Shown here one piece after another: positions 8,983 through 17,939 of a stretch of DNA of 64,000 nucleotides. Source of the DNA: Roseiarcus sp963765375 (lineage in GTDB: Bacteria; Pseudomonadota; Alphaproteobacteria; Rhizobiales; Beijerinckiaceae); the NCBI GenBank assembly GCA_963765375.1, contig CAVXVZ010000011.1:310001-374000 (forward strand), read 5' to 3'. The first letter of the stretch is position 1; each line of letters begins with the position of its first letter. A model generated the notes under the pieces. That model searched no databases, was not told where the DNA came from, and saw only the letters and a list, made by a program, of their open reading frames with translations. The translations under genes and the position numbers were made by a program.

Positions 8983-9795
8983 ATGACCGCTTCGTCAGCC
9001 ATCGCCGCGTCGCCTGAGCTCCTGCGGCGCGACGACAACGGCGTCGTCGTCTTGACCTTGAACACGTCGCAGAACCGCAATGCGCTGAGCCTCGCGATGA
9101 TCGAGGCTCTCATTGCGGCGCTTGACGATATCGCCGGCGACGAGAAGGCGCGGGTCGTCGTCTTGGCCGGCGCCGGACCGGCGCTCAGCGGCGGCCATGA
9201 CCTCAAGGAGATGCAGGCGCATCGCAACGACTGCGATCGGGGCCGCGAATATTATGTCGAGCTCTTCGCGCGCTGCGCGACGCTCATGCAAGCGGTCGTC
9301 AAGCTGCCGAAGCCGGTCATCGCGGCGGTCGAGGGCATCGCGACCGCGGCGGGCTGCCAGCTCGTCGCCGCCTGCGATCTTGCGATCGCCGGAGAGCATG
9401 CGCGCTTCGGCCTTTCGGGCGTGAACTACGGGCTCTTCTGCTCAACGCCGCTGGTCGCGGTCGGCCGCGTCGTGTCGCGGAAGCAGGCGATGGAAATGGC
9501 GCTGACCGGCAGGCTCTTCACCGCCGGCGAGGCCGAGCGCTTCGGCCTTGTCAACCGCGTGGTTCCCGAGGGCCGCGCGCTCGAGGAAGCCATGGCGCTC
9601 GCGAGCACGATCGCAAGCCACTCGGCCCCGACGCTGGCGATCGGCAAGCGCGCGTTCTACGACCAGATCGAGCGGCCGCTCGACGAGGCATACGCGCTCG
9701 CCTCGGTGGCGATGATCGACAATCTCGCCGAGCCCGACTCGGTCGAAGGCCTCGGCGCCTTCCTCGACAAGCGGCGGCCGGTCTGGGGATCATGA
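8983..9795 (+). CDS. Enoyl-CoA hydratase/isomerase family protein
   Basis: 270 residues with the crotonase fold signature: LNTSQNRNALS near residue 25, an oxyanion-hole segment SGGHDLKEM near residue 66, and PVIAAVEGIATAAGCQLVAACD near residues 107-128. In the usual hydratase the second catalytic Glu follows GYGLIPD-type sequence; here the segment reads GVNYGLFCSTP, so true hydratase activity is uncertain and it may be an isomerase or other crotonase member. It is followed 1 bp later by a CoA-binding protein, suggesting one transcript. Confidence 0.88.
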   Translation: MTASSAIAASPELLRRDDNGVVVLTLNTSQNRNALSLAMIEALIAALDDIAGDEKARVVVLAGAGPALSGGHDLKEMQAHRNDCDRGREYYVELFARCATLMQAVVKLPKPVIAAVEGIATAAGCQLVAACDLAIAGEHARFGLSGVNYGLFCSTPLVAVGRVVSRKQAMEMALTGRLFTAGEAERFGLVNRVVPEGRALEEAMALASTIASHSAPTLAIGKRAFYDQIERPLDEAYALASVAMIDNLAEPDSVEGLGAFLDKRRPVWGS

Positions 9796-9796
9796 T

Positions 9797-10249
9797 ATGC
9801 CGGCGATCGACGGCGTCAGCGACGAGGAGGTGCGGTCGATCCTGACCGGCGTCTCCACGATCGCCGTCGTCGGCGCCTCACCCAATCCGGCGCGACCGTC
9901 CAACGACGTGCTCGGCTTTCTCATCGCCAAGGGCTTCGAGACCTACCCGGTCAATCCCGGCCATGCCGGCGGACTCATTCGCGGCCGGACGACTTTCGCC
10001 CGCCTCGCCGACGTGCCGGCCGCGATCGACATGGTCGACGTCTTCCGCAGGTCATCCGCCGCCGGGGGCGTGGTCGACGAAGCCTTGCGCCTCGACCCCC
10101 TGCCCCGTGTGGTTTGGATGCAGCTCGGCGTCGTCGATGAAGAGGCGGCGAAGCGAGGCCGCGCGAAGGGCGTGACAATGGTCATGAACCGCTGCCCGAG
10201 GATCGAATTCGCGCGCCTGTTCGGCGGCCCGCGGGTCGTGGCGGGTTGA
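9797..10249 (+). CDS. CoA-binding domain protein (YccU-like)
   Basis: 150 residues matching the single-domain CoA-binding (YccU) family: TIAVVGASPNPARPSNDV near residue 18, YPVNPG near residue 49, and a hydrophobic core ending PRVVWMQLGVVDEEAA and VMNRCPRIE. The domain is the Rossmann-like part of succinyl-CoA ligase alpha without the catalytic His domain. It is cotranscribed with the crotonase-family gene directly upstream. Confidence 0.85.
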   Translation: MPAIDGVSDEEVRSILTGVSTIAVVGASPNPARPSNDVLGFLIAKGFETYPVNPGHAGGLIRGRTTFARLADVPAAIDMVDVFRRSSAAGGVVDEALRLDPLPRVVWMQLGVVDEEAAKRGRAKGVTMVMNRCPRIEFARLFGGPRVVAG

Positions 10250-10315
10250 CGCCGGCTTGGGGACGGGCGGGGCGCGAGCCGCCGCCGAAGCCGCTGGCGG
10301 GAGTCCGGGCCAGCC

Positions 10316-10415
10316 GCAACAAATTCAAAGCCGGGCGCAACAAAAACCAAATCCATCGCAACAAAATCAAAACCGAAACGCAACGAAAACCAAATCCGGC
10401 GCATCGACAACAAAA
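10316..10415. repeat. Short direct repeat, about 21-bp unit, four copies
   Basis: GCAAC followed by an A-rich run starts at 10316, 10337, 10358 and 10380, giving a 21-22 bp degenerate unit of the form GCAACAAAAnCAAAnCCnnn. It stands out as A-rich on the plus strand in a very GC-rich region. In one plus frame it would read as a basic RNKxKxx heptapeptide repeat, but no convincing gene surrounds it. Confidence 0.7.
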
Positions 10416-11012
10416 TTGCCTTTCTTCCCACAAATCCAATCTTATCAATCGGTTATGTCTGATTGCGGCGGCCAGGAACCGGACGTCGTCAAGTCGAAGG
10501 CGCTACGACGCTCCTAACGGATCAGCCAACGTGGTTTCTGAAAACACTAAATCACGGGCTCGGCGATTTGGCAAGAAAATGTCACATGCTCGAAAGGCGG
10601 CGCATCCTTAAGGCGCCCTAAGGTCGCGGCTCGGCCGATCGGGGATGAGACCCAGCGCGCAGCGATAGGCTCTCTGTCGCGCCCTGGGCGCGTTGCGGAT
10701 TGGCCGCGCCCGGTTCGCTCCGCCTCGACCTCGCGCCTCAAGTCGGCGGCGCAACCGCCGCGTCGAAGCGCGCTCCAGCGCGCGCCCGGCGGCGCCGCCT
10801 TCTCGAACGTCCTTCGAGACGGGCGTTCGGCGCCCCTCGAGGCAGGAGGAGGGGTGCGATTCCGTCAAACCGCGACGTGCTCTGGCGCATGCGAAGGCGC
10901 GTTCTGTGAGATCGATCACAGCGCGAACGCTGTGCTTACGCTAGCCACTCCCGAGGCGGGAGGGTCGCAGGGGCTGAGTTTCAAACAGTTGATCTGCGCA
11001 TGAAGTGTCTCC
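10416..11012. other. Intergenic stretch without a supported gene
   Basis: About 600 bp between the repeat and the SIR2 gene. Frames here are short, Arg/Ala/Pro-rich and lack family resemblance. I see no tRNA, no clear promoter and no insertion sequence. Confidence 0.5.
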
Positions 11013-11033
11013 GTGCGCTGGAGAGAACGACAC

Positions 11034-12086
11034 ATGGCAGGAACAGTGATTTTCCTCGGCGCGGGCGCCACGAAATCCTGCGGCGGGCCTCTGACCAGCG
11101 AGATTCTACCCATGGTCTTGGGTGCGCCAGACCCCCAATCCTCGGCGCTCTCCGACTTCCTCACTGAGCTTTTTCACGTCAATCCAAGGACGCCGCAGGA
11201 CCAGTTTCCCGGCCTTCCGTTGGTCATGAGCCTGCTCGACACCGCTCTCGAACGCCGCCAGGATTTTCATCCCCAGTGGGACCGGCAGAGGGTCTCCGAG
11301 GTGAGGCAGACCATCGAGCTTCGGATGTTCGACCTTCTCGAAGAAAAGCTCTTCAAGGCGACTACAAACAATCATTGGGATCTGTTGCAAAAGGTCTATC
11401 CGTCTCCCGCGACCCCCTGCGTTGTCAGCACCAACTATGACCTGGTCATCGACACCGCAATAATGTTCGCGAGCGAGGACCGGACGCCCGAAGGGGGACT
11501 GCCGGACTACCGCATTCAGATCCAAACTCCATTCTACAACGAGTGCGCGCATTTCGGCACTCTGCTGAAACTGCACGGGTCCCTGAACTGGCTCTATTGC
11601 CGCACCTGCCAGCGGGTCGAAATCGGCGCGTCGGAGGTAAGGAAATATCTCAAGGCGCTCCAGCGCCTGGTCGGCCCGTCGCTCGAGCAGTCCTACTCCA
11701 GGGGCGGCAATCCATGCCCTTCCTGCAATACCCGGATGCGTCCGCTGCTGATCGCGCCAACCCACCTGAAGGACTACCGCAACCCGCATCTGGCCCAGGT
11801 CTGGTACGAGGCGGAGCGGGTGTTGCGGGAGGCCGACCGCGCCATCTTCATTGGCTACAGCCTGCCGGACGACGATGTCGAGGTCGTCTACCTGCTCAAG
11901 CGCAGCCTGGCGCACCTCACGCCTGACCGCATTACGGTCGTGGAATACGATCTGGCCATGCCCTCTCTTGCGAACCACGCGGTCGGGCGCCGGTACCGGA
12001 CGCTCTTCGGCGACGGAATCGACTGGCGCCCCGAAGGTCTCGATGGGTGGCTGCCGCAGGCCCGACCATCCTCCGCCAGAGCTTAG
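11034..12086 (+). CDS. SIR2-like domain protein, stand-alone
   Basis: 350 residues from the ATG at 11034 behind a GGAGAG; a GTG at 11013 is an alternative. Sirtuin-type NAD-binding features are in order: IFLGAGATKSCGG (residues ~5-17, glycine-rich loop), CVVSTNYDLVIDTA (near 130), LLKLHGSLNWLYC (near 180), then two CxxC pairs (CRTC, CPSC) that could bind zinc, and FIGYSLPDDDVEV near 275. The architecture matches SIR2_2-type proteins, several of which deplete NAD+ in anti-phage defence; deacetylase activity is the alternative. No recognised defence partner is adjacent, and flanks are non-coding upstream and a hairpin downstream. Confidence 0.82.
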   Translation: MAGTVIFLGAGATKSCGGPLTSEILPMVLGAPDPQSSALSDFLTELFHVNPRTPQDQFPGLPLVMSLLDTALERRQDFHPQWDRQRVSEVRQTIELRMFDLLEEKLFKATTNNHWDLLQKVYPSPATPCVVSTNYDLVIDTAIMFASEDRTPEGGLPDYRIQIQTPFYNECAHFGTLLKLHGSLNWLYCRTCQRVEIGASEVRKYLKALQRLVGPSLEQSYSRGGNPCPSCNTRMRPLLIAPTHLKDYRNPHLAQVWYEAERVLREADRAIFIGYSLPDDDVEVVYLLKRSLAHLTPDRITVVEYDLAMPSLANHAVGRRYRTLFGDGIDWRPEGLDGWLPQARPSSARA

Positions 12087-12101
12087 TCGCGGTTGGAGCG
12101 T

Positions 12102-12140
12102 GGGCGGAAGCCATCCCGTTTCCGGGTATCGCTTCCGCCC
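12102..12140 (+). terminator. Terminator-like hairpin after the SIR2 gene
   Basis: GGGCGGAAGC and GCTTCCGCCC form a perfect 10-bp stem around a 19-nt loop that itself can pair (cccg/cggg), followed by TTCG. It lies 15 bp after the SIR2 stop and before the convergent binding-protein gene. The T-tract is poor. Confidence 0.5.
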
Positions 12141-12167
12141 TTCGCGTCGGGGGCTAGACCAAGCCGC

Positions 12168-13157
12168 TCAGTTGCCCATCATCGACTTGGCGTTGTCGGG
12201 CGTGATCGCCGTCGTCGGCACGGTCACCGTCGTCGGCACGCTCTCGGCGCAGTCGAGCAGGATGGACTTCGCCATGTCGATCGCCTGCGGGCCGCCGGTC
12301 GGGTAAGTGAACGTCGCCGCCCACTCGCCTTCGGCGACCGCGCGAATGCCGCCCGCCGGTCCCGGAAGGCCGTCGGTGCCGAGGATCTTGATGTCGCCGT
12401 CCTTCTTGCCGGCGCCTTTCGCCGCCAGGCGCGCGCCGGCCGCCATCATGTCGTTGCTCGCATAAAGCGCCTGGATGTTCGGATGGGCCTGGAGCATCGC
12501 GGCGAAGGCGGTCTGGGCTTTGTCCGGCAGCCAGTCGGCGGCCTGCTCGGCGACCACCTGGATCTTCGCATTGCCCTTGACGCCGTCCTTGAAGCCGTTG
12601 AGCCGCTCGACCGCCGGGGTTGAACTCGGCAGCCCCTCCAGCACCGCGACCTCGCCGCCGCCGGGAAGCAGCTTCTCGGCGACATAGTGCCCGGCCTCCT
12701 GGGCGATCTTGAAATTGTCGCCGCCGATGAAGGCGGTGTATTCCTTGCCAGCATCGCCTACGCTCCTGCGATCCAGTTCGATCACCGGAATGCCGGCCTT
12801 CATCGCCCGCGCGACGACGGGGGTGAGCGGCGCGGCCTCGAACGGCGAGATCAAAATCAGATCGACCTTCTGGGTGATGAAATTGTCCATCTGCGAGGTT
12901 TGCGTATTCACGTTGCCGGCGCCGTCGGCGATCTGGAGCGTGAATTGCGGAACCTTCTTCGCCGCCGCGGTCAATTCGTCGTTGACGTGCTGACGGTAGG
13001 GCTCGGCGTTGTTGGCCTGCGAGAAGCCGATGACGTAATTGCCGTTCTTGCCGCAGTCCTTGACGAGGGGCGCCGCGTTCGCCGCGCCGACGGCGAGCGC
13101 AAGCGCTCCCGCGCCCAGCATCAGCGCCGTGGGTCTTTTCGATAGTGCAAAGGCCAT
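12168..13157 (-). CDS. Sugar ABC transporter substrate-binding protein
   Basis: 329 residues from the start at 13157, chosen because GGGAGAGA precedes it and a signal peptide follows at once (MAFALSKRPTALMLGAGALA, cleavage near AANA). An upstream frame to 13274 would bury the signal peptide. The mature protein resembles RbsB/YtfQ-type pentose-binding proteins, with segments such as GFSQANNAEPYRQ, QKVDLILISPFE and YASNDMMAAGA. It delivers a sugar to the membrane permease encoded 114 bp upstream. Last gene of the operon with the LacI-ATPase fusion. Confidence 0.9.
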   Translation of the reverse strand: MAFALSKRPTALMLGAGALALAVGAANAAPLVKDCGKNGNYVIGFSQANNAEPYRQHVNDELTAAAKKVPQFTLQIADGAGNVNTQTSQMDNFITQKVDLILISPFEAAPLTPVVARAMKAGIPVIELDRRSVGDAGKEYTAFIGGDNFKIAQEAGHYVAEKLLPGGGEVAVLEGLPSSTPAVERLNGFKDGVKGNAKIQVVAEQAADWLPDKAQTAFAAMLQAHPNIQALYASNDMMAAGARLAAKGAGKKDGDIKILGTDGLPGPAGGIRAVAEGEWAATFTYPTGGPQAIDMAKSILLDCAESVPTTVTVPTTAITPDNAKSMMGN

Positions 13158-13270
13158 GAGTCTCTCCCTTGGGTTGTCCATGTCAGTGAAGGCTCCCGAC
13201 TGCCGTCGGATAAGCGATCGCGGCGATGCATGGGCCATTTCCGCGAACTCGTTGTTGCGCCGCCTGAAGT

Positions 13271-14323
13271 TCATCGTGCCAATCCCTCGCGGCGACGGAC
13301 GAGAGACTGAAGAACCGCGGCGAGCACGATGATCGCGCCGGTGGCGAGCAATTGCAGGGCCGCGTTGATGTTGTTGAGCTGGAGCACGTTGGCGAGCGCG
13401 CCGAGCATGACCGCGCCGGCGACCGTGCCGACCATCGAGCCTGCGCCGCCGAAGAGGCTCGTGCCGCCGATGACGACGGCGGCGATCGCGGTCAGTTCGT
13501 AGCCCGTGCCGTCGTTGGCGCTGCCGAAATTGAACTGCCCGGCGTGGACGACGCCCGCGATCGCGGAGACGAGGCCGGTGATGGCGTAGACTGAAATCTT
13601 GACCGCCGTCACCGGCACGCCGGACAGGCGCGCGGCGCGCTCGTTGCCGCCGACGGCGAAGACATAGCGGCCGAAGCGGGTGAAGTTGAGGACGAAAGTG
13701 GCGATGGCCGCGACGACCACGAACACCAGCGTCGCAACCGGCACGATGTTGTTGAACAGGCGGTCGCCGAGAATCGCGAACACCGGCGGCGCGAGCCCAG
13801 GCCCATTGCCATAGGAGATATTGATGTACTGGTTGCCCGAGATGACGAGCGCAAGTCCGCGCGCGACCTGAAGCCCGGCGAGGGTGACGATGAACGGCTC
13901 GAGCCGGAACCGGGTCGAGATGACGCCCTGGACCGCGCCGAAGGCCGAGCCGCAGGCGACGACGAACAGGATCGTCGGGATCAGCCCCCAGCCGGCGGTG
14001 GTCATGATCGTTGCGGTCAATACGCTCGAAAGGCTGAGCAGCGCGCCGACCGAAAGGTCAATTCCGGCGGTGATGATGACGAAGGTCATGCCCACGGCGA
14101 TGATCCCCGTCTCGGATACCGCGCGCACGATGTTGGCGATGTTGTCGGGAGCGAGAAAAAGGATGTGGCCATGCCGGCGCGGCGAAAAGATGATGCCGCC
14201 GATCGCCACCACGACGAGGCCGATGACGCTCTGAAAGCGGACCGCGATGGCGAAGAGATCGATCCGGCGCCAGCCGGGGGACGGCGTTGCGGAATCTGCG
14301 CGCGCAGGCGCGGCCTCATTCAT
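13271..14323 (-). CDS. Sugar ABC transporter permease (RbsC-like)
   Basis: 350 residues of mostly hydrophobic sequence with about eight to ten membrane spans, typical of the branched RbsC/YtfT/AraH family. The conserved ETGIIAVGMTFVIITAGIDL segment is near residues 90-110 and a FAVGGNERAARLSGV motif contacts the ATPase near residue 225. The start overlaps the stop of the LacI-ATPase fusion gene by 4 bp (ATGA). It forms the transport channel for the sugar bound by the protein encoded downstream. Confidence 0.92.
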   Translation of the reverse strand: MNEAAPARADSATPSPGWRRIDLFAIAVRFQSVIGLVVVAIGGIIFSPRRHGHILFLAPDNIANIVRAVSETGIIAVGMTFVIITAGIDLSVGALLSLSSVLTATIMTTAGWGLIPTILFVVACGSAFGAVQGVISTRFRLEPFIVTLAGLQVARGLALVISGNQYINISYGNGPGLAPPVFAILGDRLFNNIVPVATLVFVVVAAIATFVLNFTRFGRYVFAVGGNERAARLSGVPVTAVKISVYAITGLVSAIAGVVHAGQFNFGSANDGTGYELTAIAAVVIGGTSLFGGAGSMVGTVAGAVMLGALANVLQLNNINAALQLLATGAIIVLAAVLQSLVRRREGLAR

Positions 14324-16935
14324 TTGGCGTCATCCAGATTTGTCTCGGCTGCGGCGAGAACCTCGTGCTCATCGGCGCCGCCCGGAAACTCGGCCACCGT
14401 ATGGCCGCGTCTCAAGACCACGACCCGATCGCATAAGCCGAGCAGCTCCGGCATCTCGCTCGAAGCGATCAGCACCCCGAGCCCTTGCCCCGCCAGTTCG
14501 CGGATGCGGGCGTAGATCTCGCCCTTGGCGCCGACATCGACGCCGCGCGTCGGCTCGTCCAGGAGCAAGAGCCTCGGTCCGCCGAGCACCTCCTTGGCCA
14601 GCACGACCTTCTGCTGATTGCCGCCCGAGAGCGCCCCGACCGCAACCTCCGGCATTGCCGGGCGGACGTCGAAGGAGCGGATCGCCTTGCGGGCGAGCTC
14701 GTCCTCGCGCGGCTTCGACATCAGGAACAACGGCGAGACCTTGCGCAAAACCGACATCACCAGGTTCCGCCCGACGCTGTCGCGCAGCATGAGGCCGCTG
14801 CCGCGCCGATCGTCGGTGACGAAGCCCAGGCCCTCGCCGCGCGCGTCGCGGATCGAGGCAAGGCGAGCCACCTTTCCGTCGATTTCGACCACGCCGGACC
14901 AGCGGCCGGGACCGGCCGCGCCATAGAGCGCGGTCAAAAGCTCCGTACGGCCGGCGCCCATGATGCCCGCGAGGCCGACGATCTCCCCTGCGCGCACCTC
15001 GAGGGAGACGCCATTCGGCGCCTGCCAGCCGGCGCGGGCCCGCTTCGGCCGATAGCGCGCACCCTCAAGATGCAGCACGCGGCGCCCGAACGCGCCGCTG
15101 CGACGCGGATAGAGTTCGTTCAGCGGCCGGCCGACCAGCAGGCGAACGAGCTCCGACTGCGGCGCCCGCGCCGAGGCGATTCCGGCGATCTGGCCATCGC
15201 GCAGCACCGTCACCCGATCGGCGACGCGCGGCACTTCCTCGAGCCGGTGCGAGATATAGACGATGCCGACGCCGCGGCCGGCGATCTCGCGCATCACCGA
15301 AAACAGCCGTTCGACTTCCGCCGCGGTGAGCGCGGCGGTCGGCTCGTCCATGATCAGGATCCGCGAGGCGTAGGTCAGCGCCTTGGCGATGGCGACGATT
15401 TGCCTGCGCCCGACCGAGAGCTCGCCGACCGGCTGATCGACGTCGATCTCGACTCCGACCGCTTCGAGGCGGGTGCGGGCCAAGCGCCGCATCGCCACCC
15501 GATCGAGCACGCCCGCGCGGGTCAGCTCCCGCCCGAGGAAGAGGTTGGCGGTGACGTCGAGGCTCGGCACGAGATCGAGCTCCTGGAAGATGGTCGCGAC
15601 CCCGGCGCCCTGGGCGGCGCGCGGATCGGCGAAGCGCACCGCCAAGCCATCGATCCGCATCTCGCCGGCGTCGGGCTCGATCACGCCGGAGAGAATGTTC
15701 ATCAGCGTCGACTTGCCGGCGCCGTTCTCGCCGAGGAGCGCATGGATCTCGCCCCGGCTGAGATCGAAATCGACGCCGCGCAGCGCCTGGACGCCGCCGA
15801 AGCGCTTGACCACGCCGTGCATGGCGAGCAGCGGCGGCGCGGCTTCGGCCGGCGCGCTCATCTCGGGCTCCCGCAGGAGTTCGCGAAGCTTGAGCGCCGC
15901 GTCGAGGCGCACAGTGCGGCGCGCGCCCTCGGGCGCGGCGATCCGCTCCATCAGCAGGAACGCCGCCCTTCGGCCGATCTCCTCGCACGGTTGCGCAACC
16001 AGGGTGAGGCGGGGCTCGAAGCAATCCGCCCACTCGAAATCATCGAAGCCGGCGATCGAAATGTCGGCGGGAACGTGAAGCCCGCGGGCGCGGACGGCCC
16101 GCATCGCCCCGATCGTCGCCATGTTGTTGCCGGTCACGATCGCGGTCGGCGGATCGGGCAGCGACAACAGCGCATGGGTCGCCTCCGCCGCGCTCGCGGT
16201 CGAGGCGGCGCCATTGACGAGATAGCGGTCGTCGAACGCGAGACCCAGCCGCGCGAGAGAGTCCCGGTAGCCGATGATGCGCTCGAGGGTCGTCTGGAAC
16301 CCGGGATGGCCGCCGATATAGCCGATGCGGCGATGCCCGAGTCCGGCGACATAGTCGACAAGGTCGCGCATCGCCTCGCGATTGTTGACGCCGACCTGAT
16401 CGAACGCGGGATCGAGGGTGCGATCGACCAGCACGCAAGGCAGCCGCGTCGCCTGCAGATAGGCGAGCGCGCGGCGCTCCGGGTCGGGGCTCGGGGCCAG
16501 AATGACGCCGTCGACCCGGCGCTGATGCAGCGCGGTCAGGACCTGAAGCTCGCGGGCCGGGTCGTCCTGGGTGTCCGAGAGGAAGATCATCATGCCGAGC
16601 CGGGCGCATTCGGTCTCGATCGCGCAGATGATATCCGTGAAGTAGGGATTGGCGATCGCCGAAATGGCGATGCCGACTGACCGGGTTTTTGCCGTCTTCA
16701 GCGACCGCGCGACGACGTTGGGATGATAATCGGTCGCAACGATAACCGCCTTGACGGCGCTCGCGGTCGCCGGCGAAACCCGCCGCGTGCCATTGATGAC
16801 GTGCGAGACCGTCGAGACCGAGACGCCCGCCTCCCGCGCCACGTCGGCAATCGTCGCCAGCGCCGCCTCCCGAACCCTCCGCCGTCCCGCCTCGCGCAGC
16901 GGCGATCTAATTTTGGTTGCGCGCCAAGGTAGCAC
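14320..16935 (-). CDS. LacI-type repressor fused to sugar ABC transporter ATPase
   Basis: One uninterrupted frame encodes a complete LacI regulator (helix-turn-helix ATIADVAREAGVSVSTVSHV near residues 28-47, effector-binding domain to ~350) followed by a complete RbsA-like tandem ATPase (~359-871). The ATPase part has Walker A GENGAGKST, signature LSVGRRQ and Walker B ILIMDEPTAAL in the first half; the second half has GIMGAGRTE, LSGGNQQK and LLLLDEPTRGVD. Both parts have normal full lengths. The GTG at 16935 is my choice of start because it lies directly after the 28-bp operator; upstream ATGs would span the operator. A good internal start for the ATPase alone exists at 15861 (GGGAG, then ATG). 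The stop overlaps the permease start. If real, sensing or regulation is physically tied to transport. Confidence 0.85.
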   Translation of the reverse strand: MLPWRATKIRSPLREAGRRRVREAALATIADVAREAGVSVSTVSHVINGTRRVSPATASAVKAVIVATDYHPNVVARSLKTAKTRSVGIAISAIANPYFTDIICAIETECARLGMMIFLSDTQDDPARELQVLTALHQRRVDGVILAPSPDPERRALAYLQATRLPCVLVDRTLDPAFDQVGVNNREAMRDLVDYVAGLGHRRIGYIGGHPGFQTTLERIIGYRDSLARLGLAFDDRYLVNGAASTASAAEATHALLSLPDPPTAIVTGNNMATIGAMRAVRARGLHVPADISIAGFDDFEWADCFEPRLTLVAQPCEEIGRRAAFLLMERIAAPEGARRTVRLDAALKLRELLREPEMSAPAEAAPPLLAMHGVVKRFGGVQALRGVDFDLSRGEIHALLGENGAGKSTLMNILSGVIEPDAGEMRIDGLAVRFADPRAAQGAGVATIFQELDLVPSLDVTANLFLGRELTRAGVLDRVAMRRLARTRLEAVGVEIDVDQPVGELSVGRRQIVAIAKALTYASRILIMDEPTAALTAAEVERLFSVMREIAGRGVGIVYISHRLEEVPRVADRVTVLRDGQIAGIASARAPQSELVRLLVGRPLNELYPRRSGAFGRRVLHLEGARYRPKRARAGWQAPNGVSLEVRAGEIVGLAGIMGAGRTELLTALYGAAGPGRWSGVVEIDGKVARLASIRDARGEGLGFVTDDRRGSGLMLRDSVGRNLVMSVLRKVSPLFLMSKPREDELARKAIRSFDVRPAMPEVAVGALSGGNQQKVVLAKEVLGGPRLLLLDEPTRGVDVGAKGEIYARIRELAGQGLGVLIASSEMPELLGLCDRVVVLRRGHTVAEFPGGADEHEVLAAAETNLDDAK

Positions 16936-16963
16936 ATCGAAACGTTTGCGCAACCGTTTCGAT
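16936..16963. promoter_or_regulatory. Near-perfect 28-bp palindromic LacI operator
   Basis: The site reads ATCGAAACG, then a centre TTGCGCAA, then CGTTTCGAT; 26 of 28 positions are symmetric, with the one mismatched pair at 16945/16954. The central CG and AAAC/GTTT arms are typical of LacI-family operators. It ends one base before the proposed GTG start of the LacI-ATPase fusion, so binding would block initiation or early elongation. Confidence 0.75.
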
Positions 16964-17168
16964 GCTTGTCGCGTCGATCGTGGCGGAATCGGCGAAGCCG
17001 GTGCAGTTCCTCGGTTTTGTGGCGAAATCCGAATCGGGAATGTCCGAGATAGCGGGCCTCTGGTTATTCGTCGCGCCGACAAAGCGGCGCGCAGCTTGTG
17101 CCCAACCTCACTTACGCTTAGCGGCGGCTCAAGCTATTCGGAAGAACCTGGGATGGAGATTTTGTAGC

Positions 17169-17699
17169 ATGGCGAAGCTCGTCTTCGGATTGAACCAGTC
17201 CCTGGACGGCTACGTCGACCACCTGGAATTTGCGCCTGGTCCCTCGCTCTTTCGTCACTTCATCGAGCAAGTGCGCGACCTGACCGGCAGTGTGTACGGT
17301 CGCCGGATGTACCAGGTCATGCGCTATTGGGACGAAGACCTTGCTGAATGGGGCGCGGAGGAACGCGACTTCGCGGCGGCGTGGCGGAGCCAACCGAAGT
17401 GGGTCGTGTCGCGCTCGTTGAAGTCGGTCGGCCCCAACGCCACACTTGTCGAGGATGACGTCGAGGCGGTGATACGCGGGCTGAAGGCTCGGCTCGTTGG
17501 GGAGATTCAAGTTGGCGGACCCGACCTGGCGCGAAGCTTAACCGACCTTGGTCTTATTGATGAGTATCGACTTTACTTCCGCCCCCTCGTGCTTGGTCGC
17601 GGCAAGCCATTCTTCGCTGGCCCCCGGCCGCCGCTCCGCCTTGTGGCCAGCGATTTAATCGGCGAGGACGCGATCAGGTTGACGTACGTTCCTGCCTAA
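17169..17699 (+). CDS. Dihydrofolate reductase/RibD C-terminal family protein
   Basis: 176 residues from the ATG at 17169. The N-terminus (MAKLVFGLNQSLDGYVD) and the YGRRMYQVMRYW segment match the RibD C-terminal domain family of DHFR-like reductases, as do IQVGGPDLARSL and the late LRLVASDLIGEDAIRLTY. Such proteins probably bind NADPH; their substrates are mostly unknown. It is divergent from the sugar ABC operon, with the 28-bp operator about 200 bp upstream. The frame remains open far upstream but nothing there resembles the family. Confidence 0.85.
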   Translation: MAKLVFGLNQSLDGYVDHLEFAPGPSLFRHFIEQVRDLTGSVYGRRMYQVMRYWDEDLAEWGAEERDFAAAWRSQPKWVVSRSLKSVGPNATLVEDDVEAVIRGLKARLVGEIQVGGPDLARSLTDLGLIDEYRLYFRPLVLGRGKPFFAGPRPPLRLVASDLIGEDAIRLTYVPA

Positions 17700-17939
17700 T
17701 CAGGCAACTCGCCCGACGGGTCGCGCCGACGCGTCGGGTCCGCTTTGGGTCGGAAGCAGGGATCTCTGATTCGGTTTTGACCCCAGGGCCAATCAAGAAC
17801 CCCAGCGGTGGGCAGACTCGCTCCGGGATGAGGGCCGTTCCCCGAAATGGCCAGATTCCGCTGGTAGCCGCCGACCCCGCCGAAAGCCATGGCCGATTCG
17901 AGCCGGCGCGAGCGAGCCCCGAGCGAACCGATCGCAAGA

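Noticed and set aside
10608..10919. Arg-rich frame as a small gene
   Set aside because: No ribosome site or family pattern, and frames on both strands look alike in composition.
13158..13274. N-terminal extension of the sugar-binding protein to the ATGA overlap with the permease
   Set aside because: It would place 39 charged residues before a clear signal peptide that has its own good ribosome site.
14485..16680. A 731-residue open frame on the plus strand
   Set aside because: It is antisense to the LacI-ATPase fusion; composition is Arg/Asp/Ala-rich with no family motif, as expected for the shadow of a GC-rich gene.
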